From an uncultured Rhizobium sp. (GTDB taxonomy: Bacteria; Pseudomonadota; Alphaproteobacteria; Rhizobiales; Rhizobiaceae), in NCBI GenBank assembly GCA_945952045.1, contig CAMFHE010000034.1, forward strand, positions 1 to 52,357: a DNA stretch of 52,357 nucleotides, in the 5' to 3' direction. Position 1 is the stretch's first letter, and each line of letters starts with the position of its first letter. Shown here one piece after another: positions 37,899 through 45,791 of the stretch. Under the pieces are notes generated by a model, which was not told the origin of the DNA, searched no databases, and was given only the letters and a program-made list of their open reading frames with translations. The position numbers were made by a program, and so were the translations under genes.

Positions 37899-38546
37899 AT
37901 GGCTGACCTGACCCTTTACATCGGTAACAAGAACTATTCCTCCTGGTCGATGCGGCCATGGATCGCGCTGACGGCTGCCGGCGTCCCCTTCCGCGAAGAA
38001 CTTATTCCCTTCGATTTTCCGGCCGGCAACCCGGCCATCCGCGCGGTATCGCCGAGCGGCCGCGTGCCGCTTCTGGTGCATGACGGCCTGAAGATCTGGG
38101 AATCGCTGGCGATCATCGAATATGCCGCCGAGCTTTACCCCGATGCCGGCCTCTGGCCGAAGGAACGCGCCGCCCGGGCGATGGCGCGCGTGCTGTCGAC
38201 GGAGATGCTCGGCAGCTTCCGCGCCCTCCGCAATGCTTGCCCGATGAACATCCGCCGCCCGAAACGCGCCATCGACCTTCCCGATGGTGTCATGGACGAC
38301 GTCGCCCGCATCGAATCATTGTGGCGCGAGCGGCTGGCGGCGTCAGGCGGCCCCTTCCTGTTCGGCGCGTTTTCGGCTGCCGACGCCATGTTCGCGCCGG
38401 TGATCAACCGCTTCGAAACCTATGAGCTGACCCGTGACGACACCGTGCTTGCCTATATGGCGGCGATGAAGGCCCATCCCGCCTGGAAGGCCTGGGAAAC
38501 GGCCGCCCTTGCCGAGACCTGGATTGTACCGGAAGATGAGGCTTGA
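37899..38546 (+). CDS. Glutathione S-transferase family protein
   Basis: The 215-residue product has a thioredoxin-like N-terminal domain, residues 1-80: LTLYIGNKNYSSWSMRPWIAL with a possible catalytic Ser/Tyr region, the cis-Pro in GRVPLL, and the glutathione-gamma-Glu-binding WESLAIIEYAAE. An all-helical C-terminal domain follows, with FGAFSAADAMFAPVINRFETY. The N-terminal signature (SSWSLRPW-like) resembles the YfcF/zeta-like bacterial GSTs. Substrates are unknown. AAGGA eight bases before the ATG at 37899 supports the start; the open frame extends to 37809. It may be co-transcribed with mtgA. Confidence 0.9.
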   Translation: MADLTLYIGNKNYSSWSMRPWIALTAAGVPFREELIPFDFPAGNPAIRAVSPSGRVPLLVHDGLKIWESLAIIEYAAELYPDAGLWPKERAARAMARVLSTEMLGSFRALRNACPMNIRRPKRAIDLPDGVMDDVARIESLWRERLAASGGPFLFGAFSAADAMFAPVINRFETYELTRDDTVLAYMAAMKAHPAWKAWETAALAETWIVPEDEA

Positions 38547-38727
38547 GCCGTAAACGACTCTGTAGCCTTAAAAATCAGGCATTCGGGGGCGAAAAAATTC
38601 CTGTGGGGACTGGTCAAGCAGGGGCGAGGCATGTATAAGCCCGGCCAATTCCCGATATCGAACGCGGTTTGCCGCCGGGTATCCGGCTGGAAAATAACGT
38701 TTCGTCCCGTCAAGTGGAGTAAGAGAA

Positions 38728-38913
38728 ATGGCTGTACCTAAAAGAAAAACAAGCCCGTCCAAGCGCGGTATGCGCCGCTCGGCTGACGGTCTGAAGGCTC
38801 CGACCTACATCGAAGACAAGAACTCCGGCGAACTGCGCCGCCCGCACCACATCGACCTGAAGACCGGCATGTACCGCGGTCGCCAGGTTCTGACGCCGAA
38901 GGCTTCTGCCTAA
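38728..38913 (+). CDS. rpmF: 50S ribosomal protein L32
   Basis: The 61-residue basic protein reads as L32: [20 protein letters not shown] near the start, then a C-terminal [19 protein letters not shown]. It lacks the four zinc-binding cysteines present in some L32 proteins, as is usual in alphaproteobacteria. GTGGAG precedes the ATG. The 181 bases upstream contain no gene and presumably the promoter, with TATAAG near 38634 as a possible -10. A double hairpin terminator follows, so it is probably expressed alone. Confidence 0.96.
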   Translation: MAVPKRKTSPSKRGMRRSADGLKAPTYIEDKNSGELRRPHHIDLKTGMYRGRQVLTPKASA

Positions 38914-38932
38914 GCGTTTGCGGAACCGCGAA

Positions 38933-38996
38933 GAGCCGGATTGCCGGCTCATCCGGACAAGATCGAACCCTCGGCGAAAGCCGGGGGTTTTTTCGT
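38933..38996 (+). terminator. Double hairpin terminator after rpmF
   Basis: The first hairpin is GAGCCGG/CCGGCTC at 38933-38950. The second, CCCTCGGC-GAAA-GCCGGGGG, is followed by TTTTTT (38968-38993). Confidence 0.88.
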
Positions 38997-39125
38997 TTCA
39001 GGGGGGCTGGGAGATAGCTGGAGGTCGGCGCTTGTCTGAATGGGGCAGGCGGATGAGGGGCATACACATCCGCGCCCTCCCCGCATGCCAAAAGGGCGGT
39101 AAAGGCCAAAAATTAGCCGGCTAAA

Positions 39126-40289
39126 TCAGAAACGCATGCCGGGAATGGCCAGCGGATTGTCTTCCATCGCCTGCCGATCCGGTCGATCGATGCGCGGCGT
39201 GCCGGTGAAGGCGTCGAACAGGTCCCGGACGAATTCTTCCGGCAGACCCTTGGTGATCAGCACCATGCGCGTGCGACGATCCTTGTCGTCAGGCCAGGCC
39301 GGCAGGCGCACCGGCGGATGAAAGACGGCCTGGACGCCGTGCAGCACCAAAGGCCGCTCCGGCCGGTCGGCCGTTGCAACGATGGCCTTCATCCGCAACA
39401 GCTTCTCGCCATGGGCCGAGCGCAGCAAATCGATGAACATCTCCAGCGCCATCGGCTCGATCGGCCTGTCATGGATGATCGAGAAGGAGCGGATATCGTC
39501 GCCATGACGGTTGACGTCATGGTGGTGGTGATGGCCGTGATGGTGATGCGCATGGCCGTGGCCGTGGCCATGATCATGATGATGGTGGTCATGATCTTCG
39601 TGACCATCCGCCGCCGCTTCCTCGCCCAGCCAGCGGCCGACATCGGCGATCTTGGAGGACACGTCGTAGAGACCATTGGCGAGCAGCGCCGCCTGCCCCG
39701 CCACCGCGCTGTCGCCATCGACGAAGGGCGCGCGTGGATTGAGCTGACGCAGCGCCGTTTTCAGCGCCGCAATCGCCTCCGGCGTCGCCAGCGTCATCTT
39801 CGACAGCACCAGCCGGTCGGCGACCGCCGCCTGCTTGCGCGCCTCGATGTGATTGTCGAGCGTCGACAGCCCGTTGACCGCATCGACGACGGTGATAACG
39901 CCATCGAGCACGAAATCCTGCGCCAGCACCGGATTACCGAGCACCGACTGCATCACCGGCGCCGGATCGGCCAGCCCCGTGGTTTCGATGACGATGCGTT
40001 TCAGCGGCTTGATACGGCCGGTCTGCATGCGATCGACGAGCATGGCGAGCGTATCGACCAGTTCGCCGCGCACCGTGCAGCATAGGCAGCCGTCAGAAAG
40101 CTCGATGATCGAATCGTCCGAGGTCTCGACCAGCAGGTGATCGATGCCGACTTCGCCGAACTCGTTGATGATCACGGCAACGTCGCTGATCTCCGGATCC
40201 TTGAGAATCCGGTTGAGCAGCGTGGATTTTCCAGCCCCGAGAAAACCGGTGACGATGGAAACGGCAATACGGTCGCTCAGCGCACTCAT
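39126..40289 (-). CDS. COG0523 (CobW/ZigA-type) metal GTPase with His-rich loop
   Basis: The 387-residue G3E-family GTPase is a likely metal chaperone or metallo-insertase. Features include Walker A TGFLGAGKSTLL, the switch region INEFGEVGID and the metal motif CLCC in SDGCLCCTVRG. ETTGLADPAPV and the guanine-binding region LVLSKMTL (in place of NKxD) follow. A loop near residues 229-262 contains about 20 histidines, typical of members that bind zinc. The C-terminal CobW_C domain (FSIIHDRPIEPMALEMF, FHPPVRLPAWP) is complete. GAGG six bases before the ATG at 40289 fixes the start. It lies seven bases after the carboxypeptidase gene on the same strand, so they form an operon. Zinc is favoured over cobalt because no cobalamin genes are near. 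Confidence 0.92.
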   Translation of the reverse strand: MSALSDRIAVSIVTGFLGAGKSTLLNRILKDPEISDVAVIINEFGEVGIDHLLVETSDDSIIELSDGCLCCTVRGELVDTLAMLVDRMQTGRIKPLKRIVIETTGLADPAPVMQSVLGNPVLAQDFVLDGVITVVDAVNGLSTLDNHIEARKQAAVADRLVLSKMTLATPEAIAALKTALRQLNPRAPFVDGDSAVAGQAALLANGLYDVSSKIADVGRWLGEEAAADGHEDHDHHHHDHGHGHGHAHHHHGHHHHHDVNRHGDDIRSFSIIHDRPIEPMALEMFIDLLRSAHGEKLLRMKAIVATADRPERPLVLHGVQAVFHPPVRLPAWPDDKDRRTRMVLITKGLPEEFVRDLFDAFTGTPRIDRPDRQAMEDNPLAIPGMRF

Positions 40290-40296
40290 CGAAACC

Positions 40297-41403
40297 TCAG
40301 AACGTCGCGGGACGCGGGATCGGGATCGGCACGTTGGCGATCTCGCCGCCGGCCGCCGCCTTCGGCGCCGGTTCGCTGCCGGGAATGAGGCCGGCGAAAA
40401 CATAATTCGGCTCGCGGGTCATTTCGCGGATATAGGCGGAATGCATCTTCATGCGGCCCACCTCGTCACGGCCCTCGCTGCGCACCTTGGCGCCCTTGGC
40501 ACTGCAGATCTCGGCGCTGATATCGGCGACCGTGTCGCGATCGGCGCCATAGGGCTGCAGGGTGCGCAAGGTGGTGTTGCCATTGCCCGCCGTCGTCAAA
40601 GCCTTCTGCAGAAGATCGGCCGACATGTCGGCGCGCGCGCCGAGGCTGTCCGTGCCGAGCACGACCGAAACGACGGTGCGGCCGTCGCGCGTCGCCGAAG
40701 AGACCTGGTTGAAGCCGGAGGCGCAAATGAAGCCGGTCTTCATGCCGTCGGCGCCGTCGAAACGGCCGATCAGCAGATTGTAGTTCGGATAGTTCTTCTT
40801 GCCGGTCGTAAAGCCTTCGACCGAGAAGTAATTGGCATATTCGGGAAATTCCCGCTTGATCGCCACGGCGAGCACGGCGAGATCGCGCGCCGTCGTATAC
40901 TGGCCCTTGCCGGGCAGGCCGTTCGGATTGATGAAGTGGCTGGAGATCATGCCGAGCTTGGCGGCCTGATCGTTCATGCGCGCGACGAATGCGTCCTGCG
41001 AACCGCCAACCGTCTCGCCGATCGCCACGGCGACGTCGTTGGCCGATTTGATCAACATCATCTTCAGCGCGCTATCCAGCGTCATCTGCTGGCCGGGCTT
41101 GTAGTACATCTTGCTGGCCGGCTGGGCGGATGCGTTCTTGCTCATCGTCACCGGGCTTTCCAGCGTCAGCTGCCCGGAACGGATGGCGCTGAAGGTGACA
41201 TAGGCCGTCATCAGCTTGGTGAGCGACGCGGGATACCAGCGGTGGAAGGCGTCTTCGTGATCGATCACGCGGCCGCTCTGCACGTCGACGACGATGCGCG
41301 GATTGGCGAAAACGGGCTGTGCGGCCGCAAGCGCCATCGCCGCGATCGTACCGACCGCAGTCATAAGGCGCAGGGCGAGCATGGGGGCAGTCTTCGTTGG
41401 CAC
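40297..41403 (-). CDS. D-alanyl-D-alanine carboxypeptidase (penicillin-binding protein, S11)
   Basis: The 368-residue S11 peptidase trims the terminal D-Ala of peptidoglycan pentapeptides in the periplasm. A signal peptide covers about residues 1-33 (ending VFA-NP). The three penicillin-binding motifs are Ser60-Leu-Thr-Lys63, SAN in LIKSANDVAVAIG, and KTG in GMKTGFICASG. The C-terminal extension is Pro/Ala-rich and has no obvious amphipathic anchor. The GTG at 41403 is chosen because GAGGAA lies five bases upstream; the open frame continues to a GTG at 41439. The preferred start is 164 bases from the divergent amidohydrolase start. The COG0523 gene follows in the same operon. Zinc-dependent paralogues in such operons are known, but this SxxK enzyme is serine-dependent. 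Confidence 0.93.
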   Translation of the reverse strand: MPTKTAPMLALRLMTAVGTIAAMALAAAQPVFANPRIVVDVQSGRVIDHEDAFHRWYPASLTKLMTAYVTFSAIRSGQLTLESPVTMSKNASAQPASKMYYKPGQQMTLDSALKMMLIKSANDVAVAIGETVGGSQDAFVARMNDQAAKLGMISSHFINPNGLPGKGQYTTARDLAVLAVAIKREFPEYANYFSVEGFTTGKKNYPNYNLLIGRFDGADGMKTGFICASGFNQVSSATRDGRTVVSVVLGTDSLGARADMSADLLQKALTTAGNGNTTLRTLQPYGADRDTVADISAEICSAKGAKVRSEGRDEVGRMKMHSAYIREMTREPNYVFAGLIPGSEPAPKAAAGGEIANVPIPIPRPATF

Positions 41404-41566
41404 GGCAGTTCCTCGAATTGTCCGGAATAGTCTCGTCACTTGGCGTTATTTATCCTATATGGCTAAGCCAAGGCAAAGGCCATGGCAGACGTTAATCTTT
41501 GCGCCATTGCGTGGCGGAACGTCCGCCCTGGTCGCCGCATCACTCGATTTGCGACAGGAACATGTC

Positions 41567-42730
41567 ATGCCCATTCTCAACCGCGCCGCCGATCTCCAGG
41601 ATGAAGTCACCGGCTGGCGACGTCATCTGCACGAGCGTCCGGAACTGCTGTTCGATGTCGTCAACACCGCCGCCTTCGTTGCCGAAAAGCTGCGCGAATT
41701 CGGCGTGGACGAGGTGGTGACGGGACTTGGGCGCACCGGCGTCGTCGGCCTGATTCGCGGCAAGGGCGACGGCAATCGCGCCATCGGCCTGCGCGCCGAT
41801 ATGGACGCGCTGCCGCTGACCGAGATTTCCGGCAAGCCCTGGGCCTCGACGACGCCCGGCAAGATGCATGCCTGCGGCCATGACGGCCACACCGCCATGC
41901 TTCTGGGTGCTGCCAAATATTTCGCCGAAACCCGCAATTTCACCGGCAATGTCGCAGTGATCTTCCAGCCGGCCGAAGAAGGTGGCGGCGGCGGCCGACT
42001 GATGGTCGAGGACGGCATGATGGAACGCTTCGGCATCGCGGAAGTCTATGGCATGCACAACATGCCGGGCCTGCCCGTCGGCCAGTTCGCCATCCGCAAG
42101 GGGCCGATCATGGCCTCCACCGACGAATTCACCATTACCGTCAAGGGTCGCGGCGGCCATGCTGCCCAGCCGCATCGCACCATCGATCCGATCGCCATCG
42201 GCGCGCAGGTGGTCACCAACCTGCAGCAGATCGTCTCGCGCACAGCCAATCCGCTGCGTTCCGTGGTCGTCACCGTCACCAAGTTCAATGCCGGTTTCGC
42301 CTATAACGTCATTCCCAACGACGCCGTCATCTGCGGCACCGTGCGCACCTTGATGCCAGAAGACCGGGACATGGCCGAAGCACGCATCCGTCAGGTCGTC
42401 GAGGGCATTTGCGCGGCGCATGGCGCCGAAGGCACGGTCGGCTATCACCGCAACTATCCGGTGACCTTCAACCATGCCCGCGAGACGGACTTCGCCGTCG
42501 ATAGCGCCCGCGCCGTCGCCGGCAACGAGCATGTGGATGCCGAGGTCGATCCGATGATGGGCGGCGAGGATTTCTCCTATATGCTGAACGCCCGCCCCGG
42601 CGCCTTCATCTTCGTCGGCAATGGCGAGACCGCTGGCCTGCACAACCCGGCCTACGACTTCAACGACGATGCGATCGCCTACGGCATTTCCTATTGGGTG
42701 CATCTGGCCGAAAGCCGCCTCGCTGCCTGA
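41567..42730 (+). CDS. M20 family amidohydrolase (hippurate hydrolase-like)
   Basis: The 387-residue product is a metal-dependent amidohydrolase of the M20D group (HipO, N-acyl-amino-acid or IAA-conjugate hydrolases). WRRHLHERPELLFD starts the family pattern. Metal ligands and the catalytic region lie in ADMDALPL, HACGHDGHTAML, FQPAEEGGGGG and MHNMPGLPVG. The dimerisation domain has GRGGHAAQPHRTIDPI, and the last metal-binding block is MMGGEDFSYML. ACAGGAA six bases before the ATG at 41567 fixes the start. Substrate preference (hippurate, N-acetyl or other acyl amino acids) cannot be told. A long hairpin separates it from the convergent small gene. Confidence 0.93.
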   Translation: MPILNRAADLQDEVTGWRRHLHERPELLFDVVNTAAFVAEKLREFGVDEVVTGLGRTGVVGLIRGKGDGNRAIGLRADMDALPLTEISGKPWASTTPGKMHACGHDGHTAMLLGAAKYFAETRNFTGNVAVIFQPAEEGGGGGRLMVEDGMMERFGIAEVYGMHNMPGLPVGQFAIRKGPIMASTDEFTITVKGRGGHAAQPHRTIDPIAIGAQVVTNLQQIVSRTANPLRSVVVTVTKFNAGFAYNVIPNDAVICGTVRTLMPEDRDMAEARIRQVVEGICAAHGAEGTVGYHRNYPVTFNHARETDFAVDSARAVAGNEHVDAEVDPMMGGEDFSYMLNARPGAFIFVGNGETAGLHNPAYDFNDDAIAYGISYWVHLAESRLAA

Positions 42731-42737
42731 TACCGAT

Positions 42738-42771
42738 GAGGCAGGCCCGGCCGCATTGCTGGGCCTGCCTC
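42738..42771. terminator. Bidirectional hairpin between convergent genes
   Basis: A perfect eleven-base inverted repeat (GAGGCAGGCCC / GGGCCTGCCTC) with a twelve-base loop lies between the amidohydrolase and the small minus-strand gene. No T run. Confidence 0.65.
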
Positions 42772-42777
42772 GACAAC

Positions 42778-42984
42778 TCACGCGTCGCTCGCCTTCCGGC
42801 AGATGCGCACCTTCTGGATATAGAGGCGACCGCTGTAATCATACTTGCGATGCAACGTCACGACACAGTCTGGCGAGGCGTCCTGCGCCGCTGCAAGGCC
42901 TCCCTCACCCCGCGCCAGCACATTGACGCCGGCAGCGAGCAGAAGGGCAAGGAAGAGGGCGGCAAGAACGAGAGAACTGCGCAT
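42778..42984 (-). CDS. Small exported or membrane-anchored protein, 68 residues
   Basis: The product has a hydrophobic N terminus (SSLVLAALFLALLLAAGVNV) that reads as a signal peptide or anchor. A 45-residue polar tail follows, with two cysteines (in PDCVVT and RICRK) that could form a disulfide outside the cytosol, and several aromatic residues (HRKYDYSGRLYIQ). GGAG eight bases before the ATG at 42984 supports the start. The open frame extends to 43164 but would then run into the tRNA gene. No family is recognised. Confidence 0.65.
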   Translation of the reverse strand: MRSSLVLAALFLALLLAAGVNVLARGEGGLAAAQDASPDCVVTLHRKYDYSGRLYIQKVRICRKASDA

Positions 42985-43158
42985 CGTGATGGCTCCGCAA
43001 GCGGGCGAAATGCCCTGTTGACGGTTCCAGTCTGCCATCTTCGCAGCCGCCGCTCTGTTTCCGGCGGAACAACCCCTGCTATGCCTTGCGCCACAATAAG
43101 AGTTTGCGAGGACGCCCGCTTTCAGTCTATAGAAGGGCGGCGACAGAATCGCTGATAT

Positions 43159-43455
43159 GTCCACGTAGCTCAGCAGGATAGAGCACAGGATTCCTAAAAT
43201 TGGGCGTCATGGACGGAAACGCCATGGCGGATCTGCTCAAAGTCGGGGAACGCTTCGCTGGTCTTCCAGCATGCCAATCCCGAGCCAAGCGAAGGACGAA
43301 AGTCCGTCGAAGGTGTAGAGACTGGACGGGCAGCGCCTAAAGACCCACGGGTCCATGGCGAAGGGACAGTCCAGACCACGAATGCTGCGGCAGCGGCGAA
43401 AGCCGAAGTGGTATGAATCCTGGGGTCGGAGGTTCGAATCCTCTCGTGGACGCCA
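43159..43455 (+). tRNA. tRNA-Arg(CCU), interrupted by a group I intron
   Basis: The 5' exon is 43159-43195 and the 3' exon is 43416-43455; joined they give a 77-base tRNA with an encoded CCA. The acceptor stem is GTCCACG/CGTGGAC, the D stem GCTC/GAGC, the anticodon stem CAGGA/TCCTG, and the anticodon loop TTCCTAA with anticodon CCT. The T arm is GGAGGTTCGAATCCTC. The intron interrupts the anticodon loop directly after the third anticodon base. The mature tRNA reads the AGG codon, rare in GC-rich rhizobia. Confidence 0.93.
43196..43415 (+). ncRNA. Self-splicing group I intron in tRNA-Arg(CCU)
   Basis: The 220-base intron has the hallmarks of group I. The 5' exon ends in U, which can form a U-G wobble with the internal guide GGG (in TTGGGCG); the exon CCU pairs with it. 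The last intron base is G. The core contains GGTGTAGAGACTGG and AGGGACAGTCC, matching the P7/R-S region of small IC3 tRNA introns such as those of Azoarcus and Anabaena. GAAA tetraloops appear in GGACGAAAGTCC and GGCGAAAGCC. No reading frame of note lies inside. Agrobacterium is known to have a self-splicing intron in this same tRNA. Confidence 0.9.
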
Positions 43456-43516
43456 TTTTCCTGTTTGTTTCATCGATTTTATTTTTTACGGGATTTTTCC
43501 CGCACCCGGAATAGCT

Positions 43517-43567
43517 CGAGAATTTTCGTACACGAGAATTCTGGCCGCCTGTTTATTTTTCGTGTAC
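43517..43567 (+). promoter_or_regulatory. Candidate brnTA operator
   Basis: GTACACG (43528-43534) and CGTGTAC (43561-43567) form an inverted repeat spaced by 26 bases, just before brnT. CGAGAATT is directly repeated at 43517-43524 and 43533-43540. BrnA antitoxins autorepress their operons, so this is a plausible binding region. Confidence 0.5.
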
Positions 43568-43577
43568 AAATAATCAC

Positions 43578-43832
43578 ATGAAGATCGTTTGGGACGAACC
43601 GAAGCGGATCGCGAACCTCAGAAAACATGGGCTGGACTTCGGGGATGTCGTTTTCTTCGAATGGGAAACGGCTTTGATCGAAACCACCCATTCCCGCCGC
43701 CTCAAGGCCATCGGTTATTTCGAGGACGGAACTGCCGTTGTCATCTACGCCGAGCTTGGCGTCGAAGCGATTTCGATCATCAGCTTTCGCACAGCAAGCG
43801 ACAAGGAAAGGAAGCTGTTCCATGACCGCTGA
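43578..43832 (+). CDS. brnT: BrnT family toxin
   Basis: The 84-residue product matches BrnT, a RelE-fold ribonuclease toxin of type II toxin-antitoxin systems. WDEPKRIANLRKHGLDFGDV is the N-terminal family signature. TTHSRRLKAIGYF, AVVIYAE and the C-terminal SIISFRTASDKERKLFHD carry the Arg and His/Lys residues usual for the active site. Toxin-before-antitoxin order is the norm for brnTA. There is no strong ribosome-binding site before the ATG, and an inverted repeat lies immediately upstream. It sits 122 bases after tRNA-Arg(CCU), which may have served as a landing site for the pair. Confidence 0.9.
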   Translation: MKIVWDEPKRIANLRKHGLDFGDVVFFEWETALIETTHSRRLKAIGYFEDGTAVVIYAELGVEAISIISFRTASDKERKLFHDR

Positions 43833-44139
43833 ATACCCTGGAAAAACGAAGTTCGAGCCAGGTCGCGGCTATACCGAAGAGGACTGGAACGCAGTCGATA
43901 GCCCGCAACTGACCAAAGAGGAGTTAGCCAAAATGCGGCCGGCGAAAGAGGTCTTGCCGCAAAGCTTTTTCGAGGGTCTCGAAGAAGCGCGCCGATTGCG
44001 GGGCCGGCCGAAGACAGGACATGCAAAGGAGGCCGTGACGTTGCGTCTGGATGCCGAGACGATCGAACGCTTCAAGCGTGCAGGCGGCCCAGCCTGGCGG
44101 TCTCTGATGGCATCGGCCATCGAAAAGGCCAGACCCTAA
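43822..44139 (+). CDS. brnA: BrnA family antitoxin
   Basis: This 105-residue antitoxin has a disordered N-terminal half (KFEPGRGYTEEDWNAVDSPQ) that would wrap the toxin. The C-terminal ribbon-helix-helix DNA-binding region is KEAVTLRLDAETIERFKRAG followed by WRSLMASAIEKA, as in the BrnA_antitoxin family. Its start overlaps the end of brnT by eleven bases in another frame, with GGAAG just upstream, which implies coupled translation. It is expected to neutralise BrnT and repress the operon. It converges on the TusA-like gene with nine bases between stop codons. Confidence 0.88.
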   Translation: MTAEYPGKTKFEPGRGYTEEDWNAVDSPQLTKEELAKMRPAKEVLPQSFFEGLEEARRLRGRPKTGHAKEAVTLRLDAETIERFKRAGGPAWRSLMASAIEKARP

Positions 44140-44148
44140 AGGTTACAA

Positions 44149-44382
44149 TTACATCTCTCCATCACCCTTACGGATGTGAAACCGATGCCCATCCTCGGTC
44201 TTTAGCGTTTCCAGAAGCCGGTGGCCGTCTTCGTTGCACATGTGGGTGATGTCGAGGACCGCGAGCGGGTCGGTGGTGGTGACGATCAGGTCTTCACCGG
44301 GGCCGAGGCGTTTCAAGCGACGGCGGGCCTTGAGGACCGGCAGGGGGCATTTGAGCCCCCTGAGATCATAGAGCGCCGTCAT
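44149..44382 (-). CDS. Sulfurtransferase TusA family protein
   Basis: The 77-residue product is a TusA/SirA-like protein that carries a persulfide on the Cys of the CPxP motif, here LKCPLPVLKARRRLKRL with Cys12. The second half TTTDPLAVLDITHMCNEDGH is typical. Such proteins hand sulfur on for tRNA thiolation, molybdenum cofactor synthesis or other uses; the role here is not fixed. It starts eight bases after the stop of the L,D-transpeptidase gene on the same strand, so the two probably share a transcript. Confidence 0.92.
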   Translation of the reverse strand: MTALYDLRGLKCPLPVLKARRRLKRLGPGEDLIVTTTDPLAVLDITHMCNEDGHRLLETLKTEDGHRFHIRKGDGEM

Positions 44383-44390
44383 ATCGCGCC

Positions 44391-45611
44391 TTACCAGAAT
44401 TTCCAGAACGGCTTTTTCGAGTCTTCTGCGGCAGCAATTGCGGGGGCTTCGGCCGGTGCTGCGGCTTCCGGCGCCGGCTTGATGGGGCTTGGCTGCGGCA
44501 CGGGAATAGAGGCGGTCTTTTCCAGCTTTTCGGCGGCAACAGCGGTCGCGGCGGCCGTCTGGCGGTTGATTGCGGCGGCGGCGGTGCGCTCCTCGTTTTC
44601 CTTCAGCCGGTTCTGGTAGTCGGACATCTTCATCAGCTTGCCGGCTTCCAGCGCCGAGCCTGTCGGTGCATAGGCCAACTCGCGACCCTTGCGCTGCTTG
44701 GCGACGATCGCCTTGCGCTCGGCTTCGCTGGGATCGTACCAGACCATGCCGTCGAACTTGCGCATCGCCTTTTCAAAGGCAACGTCATAGGTCTTGTTAT
44801 AGGCCGACAGCGCCGCCTGCAGGGCGGGCGGCGTCGACATGGCCGGGCAGGCCCCGGTCGGATTGAAGGCCCCGGACGACTGCTGATTGAAGACGTATTT
44901 CTTCTCGCAGACATTGACCTCGGGCGGCCGCTTGGTCACCTCGAAATTGTCGTAGCCGACCTTCAGCATCTTCCAGAAGTCGAGGTTTTCGCTGTGGCCG
45001 TGGCGCGCCATGTTCTCCGCCGTCATGCGGAAGGGGAAGGCCTGCAATTGCACGGTCTTCTGCCCGCCCTTGAAGGCGTCGCGGGCAAAGGCGTAAATCT
45101 CCAGCACCTGCTCGTCGGTCATCGAATAGCAGCCCGAGGACGAACAGGCGCCGTGAATCATCAGATTGGTGCCGTTGCGCTTGTTGGCAACGTCATACTT
45201 GTTCGGAAAGCCGGTATTGATCGCGAGGTAATATTTGGAATTCGGGTTCAGATGCGCCGGCGTCAGGTTGTAGAACCCTTCCGGCGCCTGCCGGTCGCCT
45301 TCCTTGACCTTCGGACCAAGACGGCCCGACCAGGCGCAGATCTTGTATTCCGTCAACTTCTCGAACCGGTTGTCGGTGCGCGCCTTCCAGACCTCGAGCA
45401 CGCCCTCTTCCTTGAAGATGCGCAGCACGATGGGCGAGAACTGGTCCATGCTCTTGGAGCGGATCTTCGCCAGCATCTGCGGCGAAAGTGGCTCCGTCAC
45501 CTTGTTCTTGACCTTGGACAGATCGACGGTCGAAACGGTTTCAAGCGTTTCGTTGCAGCCGGCCAGCGCGACCGCCATCAGGGAAAAAAGCGCGAGGTTT
45601 CTCAGGCGCAT
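44391..45611 (-). CDS. L,D-transpeptidase lipoprotein (YkuD domain)
   Basis: The 406-residue protein has a lipoprotein signal ending LAGC with Cys19 as the lipidation site. A YkuD catalytic domain lies at about residues 60-210. The active-site signature is MIHGACSSSGCYSM, with His and the nucleophilic Cys of the SSGC(Y)S element. Such enzymes make 3-3 cross-links in peptidoglycan or attach outer-membrane proteins, which is important in Rhizobiales, where 3-3 links dominate. The last 60 residues are Ala/Pro-rich and low in complexity, ending KKPFWKFW. The ATG at 45611 has only a weak ribosome-binding site. Confidence 0.92.
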   Translation of the reverse strand: MRLRNLALFSLMAVALAGCNETLETVSTVDLSKVKNKVTEPLSPQMLAKIRSKSMDQFSPIVLRIFKEEGVLEVWKARTDNRFEKLTEYKICAWSGRLGPKVKEGDRQAPEGFYNLTPAHLNPNSKYYLAINTGFPNKYDVANKRNGTNLMIHGACSSSGCYSMTDEQVLEIYAFARDAFKGGQKTVQLQAFPFRMTAENMARHGHSENLDFWKMLKVGYDNFEVTKRPPEVNVCEKKYVFNQQSSGAFNPTGACPAMSTPPALQAALSAYNKTYDVAFEKAMRKFDGMVWYDPSEAERKAIVAKQRKGRELAYAPTGSALEAGKLMKMSDYQNRLKENEERTAAAAINRQTAAATAVAAEKLEKTASIPVPQPSPIKPAPEAAAPAEAPAIAAAEDSKKPFWKFW

Positions 45612-45632
45612 TGCACAAGCTCACCATGTTCG

Positions 45633-45649
45633 GGAGGCCCAAGGCCTCC
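45633..45649 (-). promoter_or_regulatory. Hairpin in the L,D-transpeptidase leader
   Basis: A perfect seven-base stem (GGAGGCC/GGCCTCC) with a three-base loop lies about 20 bases upstream of the start codon on the minus strand and could affect translation. Confidence 0.4.
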
Positions 45650-45791
45650 ACTTAACAAATCGTAAACACACCATACGCAGGGACGGTTAACGAAATCTTA
45701 ACTTCTGGTCGCTGCGCGCCGTTTCGCCACAGGGGCCGTCCCGCCCCGAAGCGCCGCACGCAGCGACTCAAACGCAATATATGCGTCGATA

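Noticed and set aside
43194..43473. Short open frames over the tRNA intron
   Set aside because: They run through tRNA and intron core sequences. No homing-endonuclease motif is visible, so the intron is ORF-less.
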